Below, in pieces: positions 35,610 to 44,080 of a stretch of 64,000 nt of DNA. The stretch is from Pseudooceanicola antarcticus (GTDB taxonomy: Bacteria; Pseudomonadota; Alphaproteobacteria; Rhodobacterales; Rhodobacteraceae): positions 496,001-560,000 of the forward strand of contig NZ_OBEA01000003.1 in the NCBI RefSeq assembly GCF_900215355.1, read 5' to 3'. Position 1 is the stretch's first letter, and each line of letters opens with the position of its first letter. The notes under the pieces are model-generated. The model was not told the origin of the DNA and searched no databases. It saw nothing but the letters and a program-made list of their open reading frames with translations. The translations under genes and the position numbers were made by a program.

Positions 35610-36038
35610 TCAGACGCCCACCTCGGGGCCGTGACAGATCATCGGCTCGGGGCTGGTCTGCATCTCGTAGAGCACCGTCTGGCTGCCGCCCTGGAAGTAG
35701 GCGGTGAGGCCGGAGCTGCCCTCGACGAAGCTCCAGCACTGCGGATCCGGCATGTCCTCGTAGACAAAGCAGATGTGGCCCGCCTCTTCGTACCAGTGCC
35801 CCTCCTGGCAGTTGCCGTCCAGGAAGGACCAGCGCACGCGGCGGTCGGGCAGGTATTCCTCGGCCCCATAGGGCTCGCCCTGGGCGCCGTAGTAGAAGGT
35901 CTTGCCTTGGGAATAGGCATCGAACTCCTGCGCCGTCATGGCGTCCGGCACCTGTTGGGCCGAGGCGGAGAGGGGCAGGGCCAGCATCAGGGCGGCAAGC
36001 GACAGGGGGGCGAGGGGATGGGCGGCGAGAGATTTCAT
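35610..36038 (-). CDS. Small secreted protein, Cys-rich
   Basis: The 142-residue product has a clear signal peptide (about 1-27, ending ASA-QQ). The mature part of about 115 residues has AMTAQEFDAYSQGKTFYY, RRVRWSFLDG and four Cys (NCQEG, HICFV, PQCWS, MICHG), likely forming two disulfides in the periplasm. It looks like a conserved family of this bacterial group, but I cannot name a function. It converges with xseA and is followed by its own short spacer. Confidence 0.75.
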   Translation of the reverse strand: MKSLAAHPLAPLSLAALMLALPLSASAQQVPDAMTAQEFDAYSQGKTFYYGAQGEPYGAEEYLPDRRVRWSFLDGNCQEGHWYEEAGHICFVYEDMPDPQCWSFVEGSSGLTAYFQGGSQTVLYEMQTSPEPMICHGPEVGV

Positions 36039-36126
36039 GGGCTCATCTTGTCAGAGAGGGGGGCTGCGGTGAAACCCCGTTTGCGAGGGATCACGGGATT
36101 GCGCGGGGGCGTGCCTTCGGGCTGCC

Positions 36127-37173
36127 TCATTGGCGGGCCGTGCCGGGCGGCGAGGCCTGCTGCGCGCGGACGCGGGGGTCCATGACCCGCCGCCACCAGC
36201 CGGGAAAGAGCGCCACCGTCGCCATTACCGGCAGCGAGCGCGGCAGCATGGGCATGCGGCCCGCATCAAGTTGCAGGCCGGGGTAGATCCGGCCCGGATG
36301 CAGGTGGTGGTCCGAGTGGCGCGGTGCGTTGAGCATCATGGCCTGGCTGGCCGCATGGGGGGCATTCCACGAATGCTGCGGGCCGACGGGTGCCAGCTTG
36401 CCATGGGCCAGTTCCTCGCGTTGCAGCCCGTAGTGCTGTACATAGTCCGACAGCAGGATCTGCACCTGGGCGAAGGCGCAGATGCCCACGTAGATCGCCA
36501 ACCCGGAAAGCCCGCCGAACGCCGCCGCAAGGCCCAGGCAGAGCGCCGCCGTCAGCAGGTAGCCCAGGTAGGGATGGCGCAGCCAGGTGCGGCCGGCGCG
36601 CTTCAGGTCCTGGCTTTCCACCCGGAAGCCCTGAAGGAAGGAGCCGCGCCAGGCGCGCGGCAGGTAGCGCCAGAACCCTTCGCCCAGCCGGGCGGTGTTC
36701 GGGTCCTGAGGCGAGGCGACCCAGACGTGGTGGATCTTCGGATGGGCGCTGGCGTGGTGGCCGAAGAGCATGGTGGCATAGATCATCCGGCCCAGGCGGC
36801 GCAGGTCGCGGCTTGGGCGGTGGATCAGCTCGTGCGCGTCGGGGTGCGAGACCTGGCCGAAGTAGACCCCGAAGGCCAGCGCGGCGGGCAGCACCTCGGA
36901 CCAGGTTTCGGCGCCGCCGGGGCCGCCGAGGAAACGCATGGCGACGAGCACCAGCCACAGATGCGCCAGCCCCAGGCTGACCTGAAGCCCGGCACCGGCG
37001 ATGAAGGGTTGATCCAGCGGCTGGTTCTGCCAGTTCTTCGGCAGAAGCGCATCCAGAAGGGCGGTGAAGCCGGTCAGGTAGACCAGCGCGACCCAGCCCC
37101 AGCCTCCGCCCGCCAGCGCGGCGAGCAATAGCAGCGGGACCGGCACGAGGGTGGCGATCAGGAAGGCGGGCAT
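36127..37173 (-). CDS. AlkB-type alkane/fatty-acid membrane monooxygenase, divergent
   Basis: The 348-residue product has several membrane helices and the diiron His clusters of the fatty acid desaturase/AlkB superfamily: HELIH at 114-118, HPKIHH at 144-149, QHYG at 246-249 and RHSDHH at 285-290. Classical AlkB reads EHxxGHH and NYxEHYG at the second and third sites; here Glu and Gly are replaced (AHPKIHH, DYVQHYG), marking a side branch. It would hydroxylate an alkyl chain using electrons from a rubredoxin or ferredoxin; none is adjacent, though a 2Fe-2S ferredoxin lies 6 kb away. Start 37173 has GAGG upstream; the ATG at 37212 has none. Confidence 0.82.
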   Translation of the reverse strand: MPAFLIATLVPVPLLLLAALAGGGWGWVALVYLTGFTALLDALLPKNWQNQPLDQPFIAGAGLQVSLGLAHLWLVLVAMRFLGGPGGAETWSEVLPAALAFGVYFGQVSHPDAHELIHRPSRDLRRLGRMIYATMLFGHHASAHPKIHHVWVASPQDPNTARLGEGFWRYLPRAWRGSFLQGFRVESQDLKRAGRTWLRHPYLGYLLTAALCLGLAAAFGGLSGLAIYVGICAFAQVQILLSDYVQHYGLQREELAHGKLAPVGPQHSWNAPHAASQAMMLNAPRHSDHHLHPGRIYPGLQLDAGRMPMLPRSLPVMATVALFPGWWRRVMDPRVRAQQASPPGTARQ

Positions 37174-37358
37174 CGGGTCTACCTCTGTGGGGTCCGGGGA
37201 GGGCGGCGTCATCCGGGGCCAGAGTAGCGGAGTTTGCGCCGGTATTCGGGCGGAATGTCAGCCCTTTCTGGGCGATAGGGGCCACCGCGCGCCTTCCGGG
37301 GCCTTCCATCGGGGCGGCTTTGGCATTACCTCGGGTGGAAGCAAGGAAGGAAGGCCCC

Positions 37359-38510
37359 ATGGCGCTGTTTTCAAAACTGAAGGATCGTCTGTTCAAGTCG
37401 TCTTCCCGCCTGGAAGCGGGGCTTGATGCCATCGTCGAGGAGGGCGCCGGGGCCGAGGCCGGGGCGAGCTCCGAGAATGCCGGTCTCGCCGCGCCGGAAA
37501 CTCCCGCCGCGCCAGAGCGCCCGGCTGCGCCCGAGGCCCCCGTCGCCGATCTGCCCGCGCCCGGCTCGGAAGAGGTGCCCGCCGCCGCGCCGGACCTGGC
37601 GCAACTGGGGACACAGGAGGGCGCACGTTCGGGCGGACTTGTTTCGCGCCTCTTCGGGCGGGGAGACAGCGCGCCGCGCCGGGTGCTCGACGACGAGATG
37701 CTGGAGAGCCTCGAAGAGCTCCTGATCGCCTCTGACATGGGGGTGGACACGGCGCTGCGCGTCACCGCCAACATGGCGGCAGGGCGCATGGGGCAGAAGC
37801 TGTCGGTGGAAGAGATCAAGCGCCTGCTGGCCGAAGAGGTCACCCGCGTGATGGAGCCCGTGGCGCGTCCGCTGCCGATCTTCCAGAAGACCCCGCAGGT
37901 GGTGCTGGTGGTGGGCGTCAATGGCTCTGGCAAGACCACGACCATCGGCAAGCTGGCCTCGCAGTTCCGCGCCGCCGGCAAGTCGGTGGTGATCGCGGCG
38001 GGCGACACCTTCCGCGCGGCGGCGGTCGAACAGCTCGAGGTCTGGGGCCAGCGTGCCGGGGTGCCGGTGCTGAAGGCCGCCCAGGGCAGCGATCCCGCCA
38101 GCCTGGCCTTCGACGCCATGGTCAAGGCCGAGGAAGAGGGCGCGGACCTTCTGATGATCGACACCGCAGGCCGGTTGCAGAACCGCCAGGACCTGATGGA
38201 GGAGCTCTCGAAGATCGTGCGGGTGATCCGCAAGAAGGACCCCACGGCACCGCACAACACCCTGCTGGTGCTGGATGCCACCACGGGCCAGAACGCCCTG
38301 AGCCAGGTCGAGACCTTCCGCAAGCTGGCCGATGTCTCGGGCCTGGTGATGACCAAGCTCGACGGCACCGCCAAGGGCGGGGTGCTGGTGGCGCTGGCCG
38401 ACAAGTTCGGCCTGCCGATCCATGCCATCGGCGTGGGCGAGCAGATCGACGACCTTGCCCCCTTCGATCCCGAGGATTTCGCCCGCGCGCTGACCGGGCT
38501 TTCGGACTAG
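37359..38510 (+). CDS. ftsY: Signal recognition particle receptor FtsY
   Basis: The 383-residue GTPase docks the signal recognition particle at the inner membrane. An N-terminal amphipathic helix (MALFSKLKDRLFK) and an acidic Ala/Pro-rich linker (about 25-95) precede the NG domain, which has GVNGSGKTTT near 185, DTAGR near 267 and TKLDG near 332. ATG at 37359 follows AAGGAAGGAAGG, a strong ribosome binding site. The Ala/Pro expansion of the linker is common in G+C-rich species. Confidence 0.96.
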   Translation: MALFSKLKDRLFKSSSRLEAGLDAIVEEGAGAEAGASSENAGLAAPETPAAPERPAAPEAPVADLPAPGSEEVPAAAPDLAQLGTQEGARSGGLVSRLFGRGDSAPRRVLDDEMLESLEELLIASDMGVDTALRVTANMAAGRMGQKLSVEEIKRLLAEEVTRVMEPVARPLPIFQKTPQVVLVVGVNGSGKTTTIGKLASQFRAAGKSVVIAAGDTFRAAAVEQLEVWGQRAGVPVLKAAQGSDPASLAFDAMVKAEEEGADLLMIDTAGRLQNRQDLMEELSKIVRVIRKKDPTAPHNTLLVLDATTGQNALSQVETFRKLADVSGLVMTKLDGTAKGGVLVALADKFGLPIHAIGVGEQIDDLAPFDPEDFARALTGLSD

Positions 38511-38532
38511 GCGATCGCGTGGCCGGAAGCCG

Positions 38533-38660
38533 GGGGTGGGGGCTCTGCCCCCGTCTGCTGCGCAGACTCCCCCGCAGTATTTTCAGCCGTCGGATAGGTG
38601 TAAGAGCCTCTTGTTGCTATCCGACGGCCTTAAATACTGCCGCCGGAGGCTCGGCCTGCG
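38533..38660. repeat. Palindromic intergenic element, copy D
   Basis: A G-run hairpin (GGGGGCTCTGCCCCC, about 38539-38553) and GTCTGCTGCGCAGAC precede a 24-base left arm (38574-38597, GCAGTATTTTCAGCCGTCGG...). Its near-complement lies at 38617-38640, with a few mismatches around a 19-base loop. The frame is the same as in copies B and C, but the arm core is CCGTCGGATAG instead of CCTGGTGATG, so there are two arm subtypes. It sits 23 bases after ftsY. Confidence 0.85.
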
Positions 38661-38787
38661 CAGCAGGTCGACAAGGCGCCCGGCTTGCAACTGCCCAGCC
38701 CTTGCGCCAATGAGAGGCGTATTCCGAACCCGAGACGCCCATGCCTGACGACATTCCACGACGCTTCCAGAGAACGGAGGCGGAGGC

Positions 38788-39702
38788 ATGAGCGACTGGA
38801 TCACCTCCATCGAGGGGACCCAGGTCGGTCACGAGGCGGCGCTGATCCTGGCGCTGGCCGCGGCCTTCCTGCACGCGCTTTTCGGTTCCCTGCAGAAGGG
38901 GCGGCTGGATCCCTGGACTTCGCGCGGGATCATGGACGTGTTCATGGTGCTGCTGGCGGTGCCCGTGGTGCTGTTCCTGGTGCCTGCGCCCGAGGGGGCG
39001 TTGCAATGGGCGCTGGTGGCCGGCGCGATCCCGATCCACATGGCCTACAAGATCGGCATGGCCATGGCCTATTCCCGTGGCGCCTATACGGTGGTCTACC
39101 CGGTGGTGCGCGGCACCGGGCCTGTGTTCACCGTGCTCGGCGCCTGGGTGATCTTCGGAGAGACCTTCGCCCCGCTGCAATGGCTTGGCGTGGCGATCCT
39201 GTTGTCGGGGATCTTCGGGCTGGCGCTCTACAACCTGCGCACCATCACCGTGGCGCGGGATACGCTGGTGGCGGCGCTCGGGCTGGCGCTGGCCACGGGC
39301 TCCCTGGTCGCCGCCTATACCACCTATGACGCCTATGCGATCCGCGCCCTGCCGGATCCCTTCACCTTCCTGGCCTGGTTCTTCCTGGTGACCAACCTCG
39401 ACTTCCCGCTGATCCTGGCCTGGCGCTGGCGCGGGCTCGCGCCGGAGCAGAGGCCCACAACCGTCAACTGGCTGCGCGGCGGCCTGCTGGGAGCAATCGT
39501 CGCCTATGGCTCTTTCGGCTCGGTCATGCTGGCCACGCGGCTCGACAAGGTGGGCGAGGCGGCGGTGCTGCGCGAGACGTCGACGGTCTTCGCCGCGCTC
39601 ATCGGCTGGCTCGTGCTGAAAGAGACCGTCGGGCCGCGCCGTATCCTGCTGATGACGTTGATTGCCGTGGGCGCCGTGGTAGTAGAGGTAGGTGGACGAT
39701 GA
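38788..39702 (+). CDS. DMT-superfamily membrane transporter
   Basis: The 304-residue product has about nine to ten membrane helices arranged as two EamA-like halves (AAFLHALFGSLQKGRLD, YTVVYPVVRGTGPVFTVLGAW; AAVLRETSTVFAALIGWLVLKE). Substrate unknown. GGAGGCGGAGG just before the ATG is a strong ribosome binding site. Its stop overlaps the start of yciB by four bases (ATGA), so the two are coupled. Confidence 0.82.
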   Translation: MSDWITSIEGTQVGHEAALILALAAAFLHALFGSLQKGRLDPWTSRGIMDVFMVLLAVPVVLFLVPAPEGALQWALVAGAIPIHMAYKIGMAMAYSRGAYTVVYPVVRGTGPVFTVLGAWVIFGETFAPLQWLGVAILLSGIFGLALYNLRTITVARDTLVAALGLALATGSLVAAYTTYDAYAIRALPDPFTFLAWFFLVTNLDFPLILAWRWRGLAPEQRPTTVNWLRGGLLGAIVAYGSFGSVMLATRLDKVGEAAVLRETSTVFAALIGWLVLKETVGPRRILLMTLIAVGAVVVEVGGR

Positions 39703-40328
39703 AGGAGAGCCCCGTGGCCGAACCCAAGAAGATTTCCCCTGCCCTGAAGATGTCGCTGGAACTGGGCCCCGTGCTGCTGTTCTTCGTGGCCTACCTGCTC
39801 CTGAAGGATCGGGTCTTCACCATCGGCGGGCGCGAATACGAGGCCTTCATCCTGGTCACCGCGGGCTTCATCCCGGTGATCCTTGCGTCGACCATCGCGC
39901 TCTGGCGGCTCACCGGCAAGCTTTCCAAGATGCAGGTGGTGACGGCGGTGCTGGTGGTCGTCTTCGGCGGCCTCTCGGTCTATTTCAACGATGAGCGCTT
40001 CTTCAAGATGAAGCCCACGATGATCTACCTGCTCTTCGGCGGTGCCCTGGGTCTTGGCCTGCTGCGCGGCCAGAGCTGGCTGCAGCTGGTCATGGAAGAG
40101 GCCATGCCCCTGAAACAGGAAGGCTGGATGATCCTGACCCGCCGTCTGTGCTTCTTCTTCCTGGCCCTGGCGGTGCTGAACGAGATCATCTGGCGCGGCT
40201 TCAGCACCGAGACCTGGGTGTCTTTCAAGACCTTCGGCCTGACCATCGCCGTCTTCGGCTTCTTCATCACCCAGGCCAAGCTCTTCGAGACCTACGCCAT
40301 CCAGGACGACGACACCCCCGAGGCCTGA
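39699..40328 (+). CDS. yciB: Septation protein A / YciB family membrane protein
   Basis: The 209-residue product has five or six membrane helices and family segments LELGPVLLFFVAYLL, KMKPTMIYLLFGGALGLGLL, LTRRLCFFFLALAVLNEIIWR and WVSFKTFGLTIAVFGF. YciB/IspZ proteins act at the inner membrane in cell division and envelope synthesis; the exact reaction is not settled. ATG at 39699 overlaps the preceding DMT gene. The unit ends at a strong hairpin about 30 bases downstream. Confidence 0.92.
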   Translation: MKESPVAEPKKISPALKMSLELGPVLLFFVAYLLLKDRVFTIGGREYEAFILVTAGFIPVILASTIALWRLTGKLSKMQVVTAVLVVVFGGLSVYFNDERFFKMKPTMIYLLFGGALGLGLLRGQSWLQLVMEEAMPLKQEGWMILTRRLCFFFLALAVLNEIIWRGFSTETWVSFKTFGLTIAVFGFFITQAKLFETYAIQDDDTPEA

Positions 40329-40359
40329 TCGCGGCGACGGCCCGGCAGCCCGGACAGGA

Positions 40360-40391
40360 AAAGGCCCCGGTGCGCTAGCGCCGGGGCCTTT
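40360..40391. terminator. Two-way intrinsic terminator
   Basis: AAAGGCCCCGG and CCGGGGCCTTT form an 11-base perfect stem around a 10-base loop, with A and T runs at the outer ends. It serves convergent yciB (+) and the minus-strand gene at 40424. Confidence 0.8.
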
Positions 40392-40423
40392 CTGCTATCG
40401 GTTGGATCGCAGGTTCTGCCGGA

Positions 40424-41194
40424 TCAGAGACCCAGCTCGCGGCGGGCGAATTCCATCATCTCGTCGGTGACATCATCAAGGGTGATCGTGTCACCGCCGG
40501 TGGCGTTCTGCGCGTCGACGATGGCCTGCTTGAGCGCCTCGTCGGAAGCCGCTGCGCTGGCCTCGGTGTAGCCTGCCTCGGCGCTGTCCAGCACGGATTT
40601 GTCGGCCAGGGCATCGGCCAGGGCGGCCTCGGCATCGGCGACGTCCTGAAGCGCCTGCTGATACGCTTCGTAGCCCTCTTCGCCCTCGGCGACCGGATTG
40701 GCCTCGAGCTCGGCGCTGCGGGCCGCGATCTCGTCGACCCAGGTTTCGGGCGTGTCGGAGAGGCCGAGCGTCTCGGCCGAGCTCTGCAGCTCGGCGAAGC
40801 TGTCGGCATAGGCGCCACGGGCGGCGGCCAGGGCGTCTTCTGCCTCTTCAAGGCTGTCCACGGCGCCGAGATATTCGCGCACGGAGGCCATCTTGGGGTC
40901 CGAGGAGTTCATGATGCCGTTGGCGTTGCGCTTGAGCGAGTTCAGACCCTTCAGCGAAGCGGCGAGGGGCTTGTCTGCGCCCGAGCCGCCCTTGTTGGCG
41001 CTGCCGTTGTTGCCCGAGTTGCCGCCGTTGCCGCCCGAGTTGCCCCCGGAATTACCCTTGTCGCCGGAGTTGCCGCCATTGGCGTTGTCGCTCTTGGCGT
41101 AGGCGGCGGCGGAGTCCGATATATCGGACATCAGGACCGGCGCGGCCAGACCGAGCATTGCGGTGGTCAGGGCAAGTTGGGTGATTTTACGCAT
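40424..41194 (-). CDS. Secreted Gly/Asn-rich protein, unknown function
   Basis: The 256-residue product has a signal-like N-terminus (MRKITQLALTTAMLGLAAP), then a low-complexity Gly/Asn/Ser/Lys segment (about 38-75, repeats such as GGNSGGNGGNSGNNG), then a long Ala/Glu-rich helical part (about 95-256) with acidic character. It is probably exported and partly disordered. The contrast between a Gly/Asn spacer and a coiled-coil tail suggests a surface or matrix protein, which is inference. TAGGAG lies 12 bases ahead of the ATG. Confidence 0.75.
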   Translation of the reverse strand: MRKITQLALTTAMLGLAAPVLMSDISDSAAAYAKSDNANGGNSGDKGNSGGNSGGNGGNSGNNGSANKGGSGADKPLAASLKGLNSLKRNANGIMNSSDPKMASVREYLGAVDSLEEAEDALAAARGAYADSFAELQSSAETLGLSDTPETWVDEIAARSAELEANPVAEGEEGYEAYQQALQDVADAEAALADALADKSVLDSAEAGYTEASAAASDEALKQAIVDAQNATGGDTITLDDVTDEMMEFARRELGL

Positions 41195-41374
41195 CGGTAA
41201 ACGCTCCTACTGTTTAAATTCCACCTTGGGTGTCTGGGTGGGAAACGTGGCGGGAATATGGCGCCAACCCACGGGGAACGGCGGAGAAATGCCGGGTTGA
41301 CCAAGCTGCCCCTGGGGAAGGTTGGGCTGCTTTCACCGCTTGTGCCGCCCCGGCCCGGCGGTCAGACTGCGGTC

Positions 41375-42115
41375 ATGACATTCGCAGTGATCGCAGACAT
41401 TCATGGCAATGCCGACGCCCTCGCGGCGGTTCTCGAGGATATGCAGGGGTTTGGCGTCACGCAGGCGGTGAACCTTGGCGATCACTTCAGCGGGCCGCTG
41501 GATGCGGCGGGCACGGCAGAGCTGCTGATGGCGCGGGATTTCGTCTCGATCCGGGGCAATCACGACCGCTGGCTGCTCGAGCAGGACCCCGCCGACATGG
41601 GCCCCTCGGACCTTGCGGCTTTCCGCCAACTCCCGCCCGAGGCCCTGGACTGGCTGCGCGCACTGCCCGCCACGCGGCGCCCTTTCGAGGGGGTCTTCAT
41701 GTGCCACGGCACCCCAACCAGCGATCTGGCCTATTGGCTGGAGCGGCTCGACGCACAGGGTCAGCCCCGTGCGGCGACACTGGCCGAGGTCGAGCAAGAG
41801 GCCGGGTTGGTCACGGAGGGGCTCATCCTCTGTGCCCATACCCATATCCCCCGGATCGTCCGGCTGGGCGACGGGCGGGTGGTGCTGAACCCCGGCAGCG
41901 TCGGCTGTCCGGCCTATGACGATGATCACCCGGTCTTTCACGTGATGCAGACGGGCACGCCCAATGCCTCTTACGCGCTGGTGGACAGGGCGGCGGCGGG
42001 CTGGCAGGTCAGCTTCCGCTCGGTGCCCTATGACGCAGGCCGCATGGTGCGGATGGCGGAAGAGGCGGGGCGGCCCGACTGGGCGCGGGCCGTGGGCACG
42101 GGCTGGCTGACATAG
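41375..42115 (+). CDS. Calcineurin-like metallophosphoesterase
   Basis: The 246-residue product holds the metallophosphoesterase metal sites: D8/H10 in ADIHGN, GDH at 35-37, GNHD at 61-64, a central MCHGTP, and AHTHIP near 155-160. The fold type matches YfcE/MJ0936-like phosphodiesterases. The substrate is unknown. ATG at 41375 is selected because it gives the standard MTFAVIADIHGN start; a longer frame upstream is low complexity. Confidence 0.88.
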   Translation: MTFAVIADIHGNADALAAVLEDMQGFGVTQAVNLGDHFSGPLDAAGTAELLMARDFVSIRGNHDRWLLEQDPADMGPSDLAAFRQLPPEALDWLRALPATRRPFEGVFMCHGTPTSDLAYWLERLDAQGQPRAATLAEVEQEAGLVTEGLILCAHTHIPRIVRLGDGRVVLNPGSVGCPAYDDDHPVFHVMQTGTPNASYALVDRAAAGWQVSFRSVPYDAGRMVRMAEEAGRPDWARAVGTGWLT

Positions 42116-42117
42116 CA

Positions 42118-42149
42118 AGGGGCCCCCGTCTTTTCCGACGAGGGCCCCT
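42118..42149. terminator. Hairpin between convergent genes
   Basis: AGGGGCCC and its partner AGGGCCCCT, together with GTC/GAC, form a stem around TTTTCC between the phosphoesterase (+) and the monooxygenase (-). It is a likely two-way terminator. Confidence 0.6.
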
Positions 42150-42166
42150 GATCCGTGAGCGGAATT

Positions 42167-43186
42167 CTAGCGCCAGCCGAGGGCCGGGGCCACATGGGTC
42201 AGGATGCTCTCGATCACATGGGTGTTGTAATCGACACCCAGAGAGTTCGGCACCGTCAGCAGCAGCGTGTCGGCCTCGGCGATCGCCTCGTCCTTCTTCA
42301 GCTGCTCGATCAGGCGGTCGGGCTCGTCCGCGTAGGACCGTCCGAAGATCGACCGCTGGCTTTCGATATAGCCGACCGAGTCGTCCTCCTTGCCGCCGCG
42401 GCCGAAGTACATCCGGTCCTGGTCATTGGTCAGCGCGAAGATCGAGCGGCTGACCGAGACGCGCGGCTTGCGCGAATGGCCGGCGGCCTTCCAGGCTTCG
42501 CGGTACTTTCGGATCTGGTCGGCCTGCTGGACGTGGAAGGGCTCGCCCGTCTCGTCGTCCTTCAGGGTCGAGCTTTGCAGGTTCATGCCCAGCATCGCGG
42601 CCCACTCGGCGGTCTTGACGCTGCCAGACCCCCACCAGATGCGATCCTTCAGCCCCTCGGAGTGGGGCTCCAGCCGCAGCTTGCCCGGCGGGTTGGGGAA
42701 CATCGGACGGGGGTTCGGCTCGGCAAAGCCATGACCGTCGAGCATCTGCAGGAAGACCTGGGCATGTCGGCGGCCCATGTCGGCGTCGGTCTCGTCCTCT
42801 CCGGGCTGGTAGCCGAAGTAGCGCCAGCCGTCGATGACCTGCTCGGGCGAGCCGCGCGACAGGCCCAGTTGCAGACGCCCCTCCGAGATCAGGTCGGCAG
42901 CCCCTGCATCCTCGACCATGTAGAGCGGGTTCTCGTAGCGCATGTCGATCACGCCGGTGCCGATCTCGATCTTGCTGGTCTTGGCGCCGACGGCGGCCAG
43001 CAGCGGGAAGGGCGAGGCATGTTGCCGTGCGAAGTGGTGGACGCGGAAATAGGCACCATCAAGGCCCAGCTCTTCGGCCGCGACCGACAGGTCGATGGCC
43101 TGCAACAGGGCGTCCGAGGCGGTGCGGGTGGCCGAGCCCCGCTGCGGGGACCAATGGCCGAAGGACAGGAATCCAATGGACTTCAT
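42167..43186 (-). CDS. Luciferase-like flavin-dependent monooxygenase
   Basis: The 339-residue product belongs to the bacterial luciferase-like (LLM) TIM-barrel flavoenzymes, which use reduced FMN and oxygen. Typical segments are EELGLDGAYFRVHHF, KIEIGTGVIDMRYENP and ISEGRLQLGLSRGSPEQ. The substrate is unknown; a separate flavin reductase would be required. AAAGGAGAG ahead of ATG 43186 is an excellent ribosome binding site. A glutathione S-transferase gene lies upstream on the same strand, and a joint role in detoxification is possible. Confidence 0.87.
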   Translation of the reverse strand: MKSIGFLSFGHWSPQRGSATRTASDALLQAIDLSVAAEELGLDGAYFRVHHFARQHASPFPLLAAVGAKTSKIEIGTGVIDMRYENPLYMVEDAGAADLISEGRLQLGLSRGSPEQVIDGWRYFGYQPGEDETDADMGRRHAQVFLQMLDGHGFAEPNPRPMFPNPPGKLRLEPHSEGLKDRIWWGSGSVKTAEWAAMLGMNLQSSTLKDDETGEPFHVQQADQIRKYREAWKAAGHSRKPRVSVSRSIFALTNDQDRMYFGRGGKEDDSVGYIESQRSIFGRSYADEPDRLIEQLKKDEAIAEADTLLLTVPNSLGVDYNTHVIESILTHVAPALGWR

Positions 43187-43357
43187 GACATCTCTCCTTT
43201 GCGACAGGCGACCCGGCGGAGGCCGGGCCCGGCCTTCGCCGATTTGACGCCTAGCTAGGCCCGGAAGATGCACAAGACAATGCGCGGCTCTGTTCATCAG
43301 CGCGCAAGGCCTGTGTGGGAAACCGGCGCGTTGTGCGCCGGTGCCCCGTTTGCCGCC

Positions 43358-44059
43358 TTACTTCTGGCCGAAGAGGATCTTCTGCTCTTCCTTGGTCTGG
43401 ATGCCACCGCGGTTCTCGGCGGCGACGGCCTTGCCGGCCTGCACGGCGGGGCGTTCGCCCACCAGGTCCAGCCAGCGCTTCAGGTTCGGCTTGTCCGAGA
43501 TGTCCTGCTGCTGGCCTTCCCAGAGGATCGCCCAGGGCCAGATCGCCATGTCGGCGATCGAGAAGAAGTCGCCCGCCACGTATTCGGTCTGCCCCAGCTG
43601 GGTGTCCAGCACCCGGTGCAGGCGGCCGACCTCGTTGCGGTAGCGGTCCTGGGCGTAGGGCAGCTCTTGCGGCGGATCCATCTGCGGGGCGTATTTCAGG
43701 AAGTGATGCGCCTGGCCGGCCATCGGGCCCAGGCCGCCCATCTGCCACATCAGCCACTGGTCCACCGCGATGCGGTCGCGCTGGGTGGGGCCGCAGAACT
43801 GGCCGGTCTTGCGCGCCAGGTACTGCAGGATGGCCCCCGACTCGAAGATCGAGATCGGCGCGCCGTCCGGGCCTTCGGGGTCGATGATCGCGGGCATGCG
43901 GTTGTTGGGCGAGATCTTCAGGAAGTCAGGCTCGAACTGCTCGCCCTTGCCGATGTTCACGAGGTTCAGGTTGTAGGGCAGGCCCATTTCTTCCAGCGCG
44001 ATGGAGACCTTCCATCCGTTGGGGGTGGGCCAGTAGTAAAGCTCGATGGGTGCGGTCAT
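43358..44059 (-). CDS. Glutathione S-transferase, YfcG/YghU-like
   Basis: The 233-residue product has the thioredoxin-like N-domain (IELYYWPTPNGWKVSIALEE, then NNRMPAIIDP and the glutathione-binding ESGAILQYLA) and the all-helical C-domain (FFSIADMAIWPWA). The TPNG turn matches YfcG-type enzymes with disulfide-bond reductase activity and glutathione-dependent detoxification. CGGAGGAC lies just before ATG 44059. Confidence 0.9.
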   Translation of the reverse strand: MTAPIELYYWPTPNGWKVSIALEEMGLPYNLNLVNIGKGEQFEPDFLKISPNNRMPAIIDPEGPDGAPISIFESGAILQYLARKTGQFCGPTQRDRIAVDQWLMWQMGGLGPMAGQAHHFLKYAPQMDPPQELPYAQDRYRNEVGRLHRVLDTQLGQTEYVAGDFFSIADMAIWPWAILWEGQQQDISDKPNLKRWLDLVGERPAVQAGKAVAAENRGGIQTKEEQKILFGQK

Positions 44060-44080
44060 GGTGTCCTCCGTGTTCGGCGG

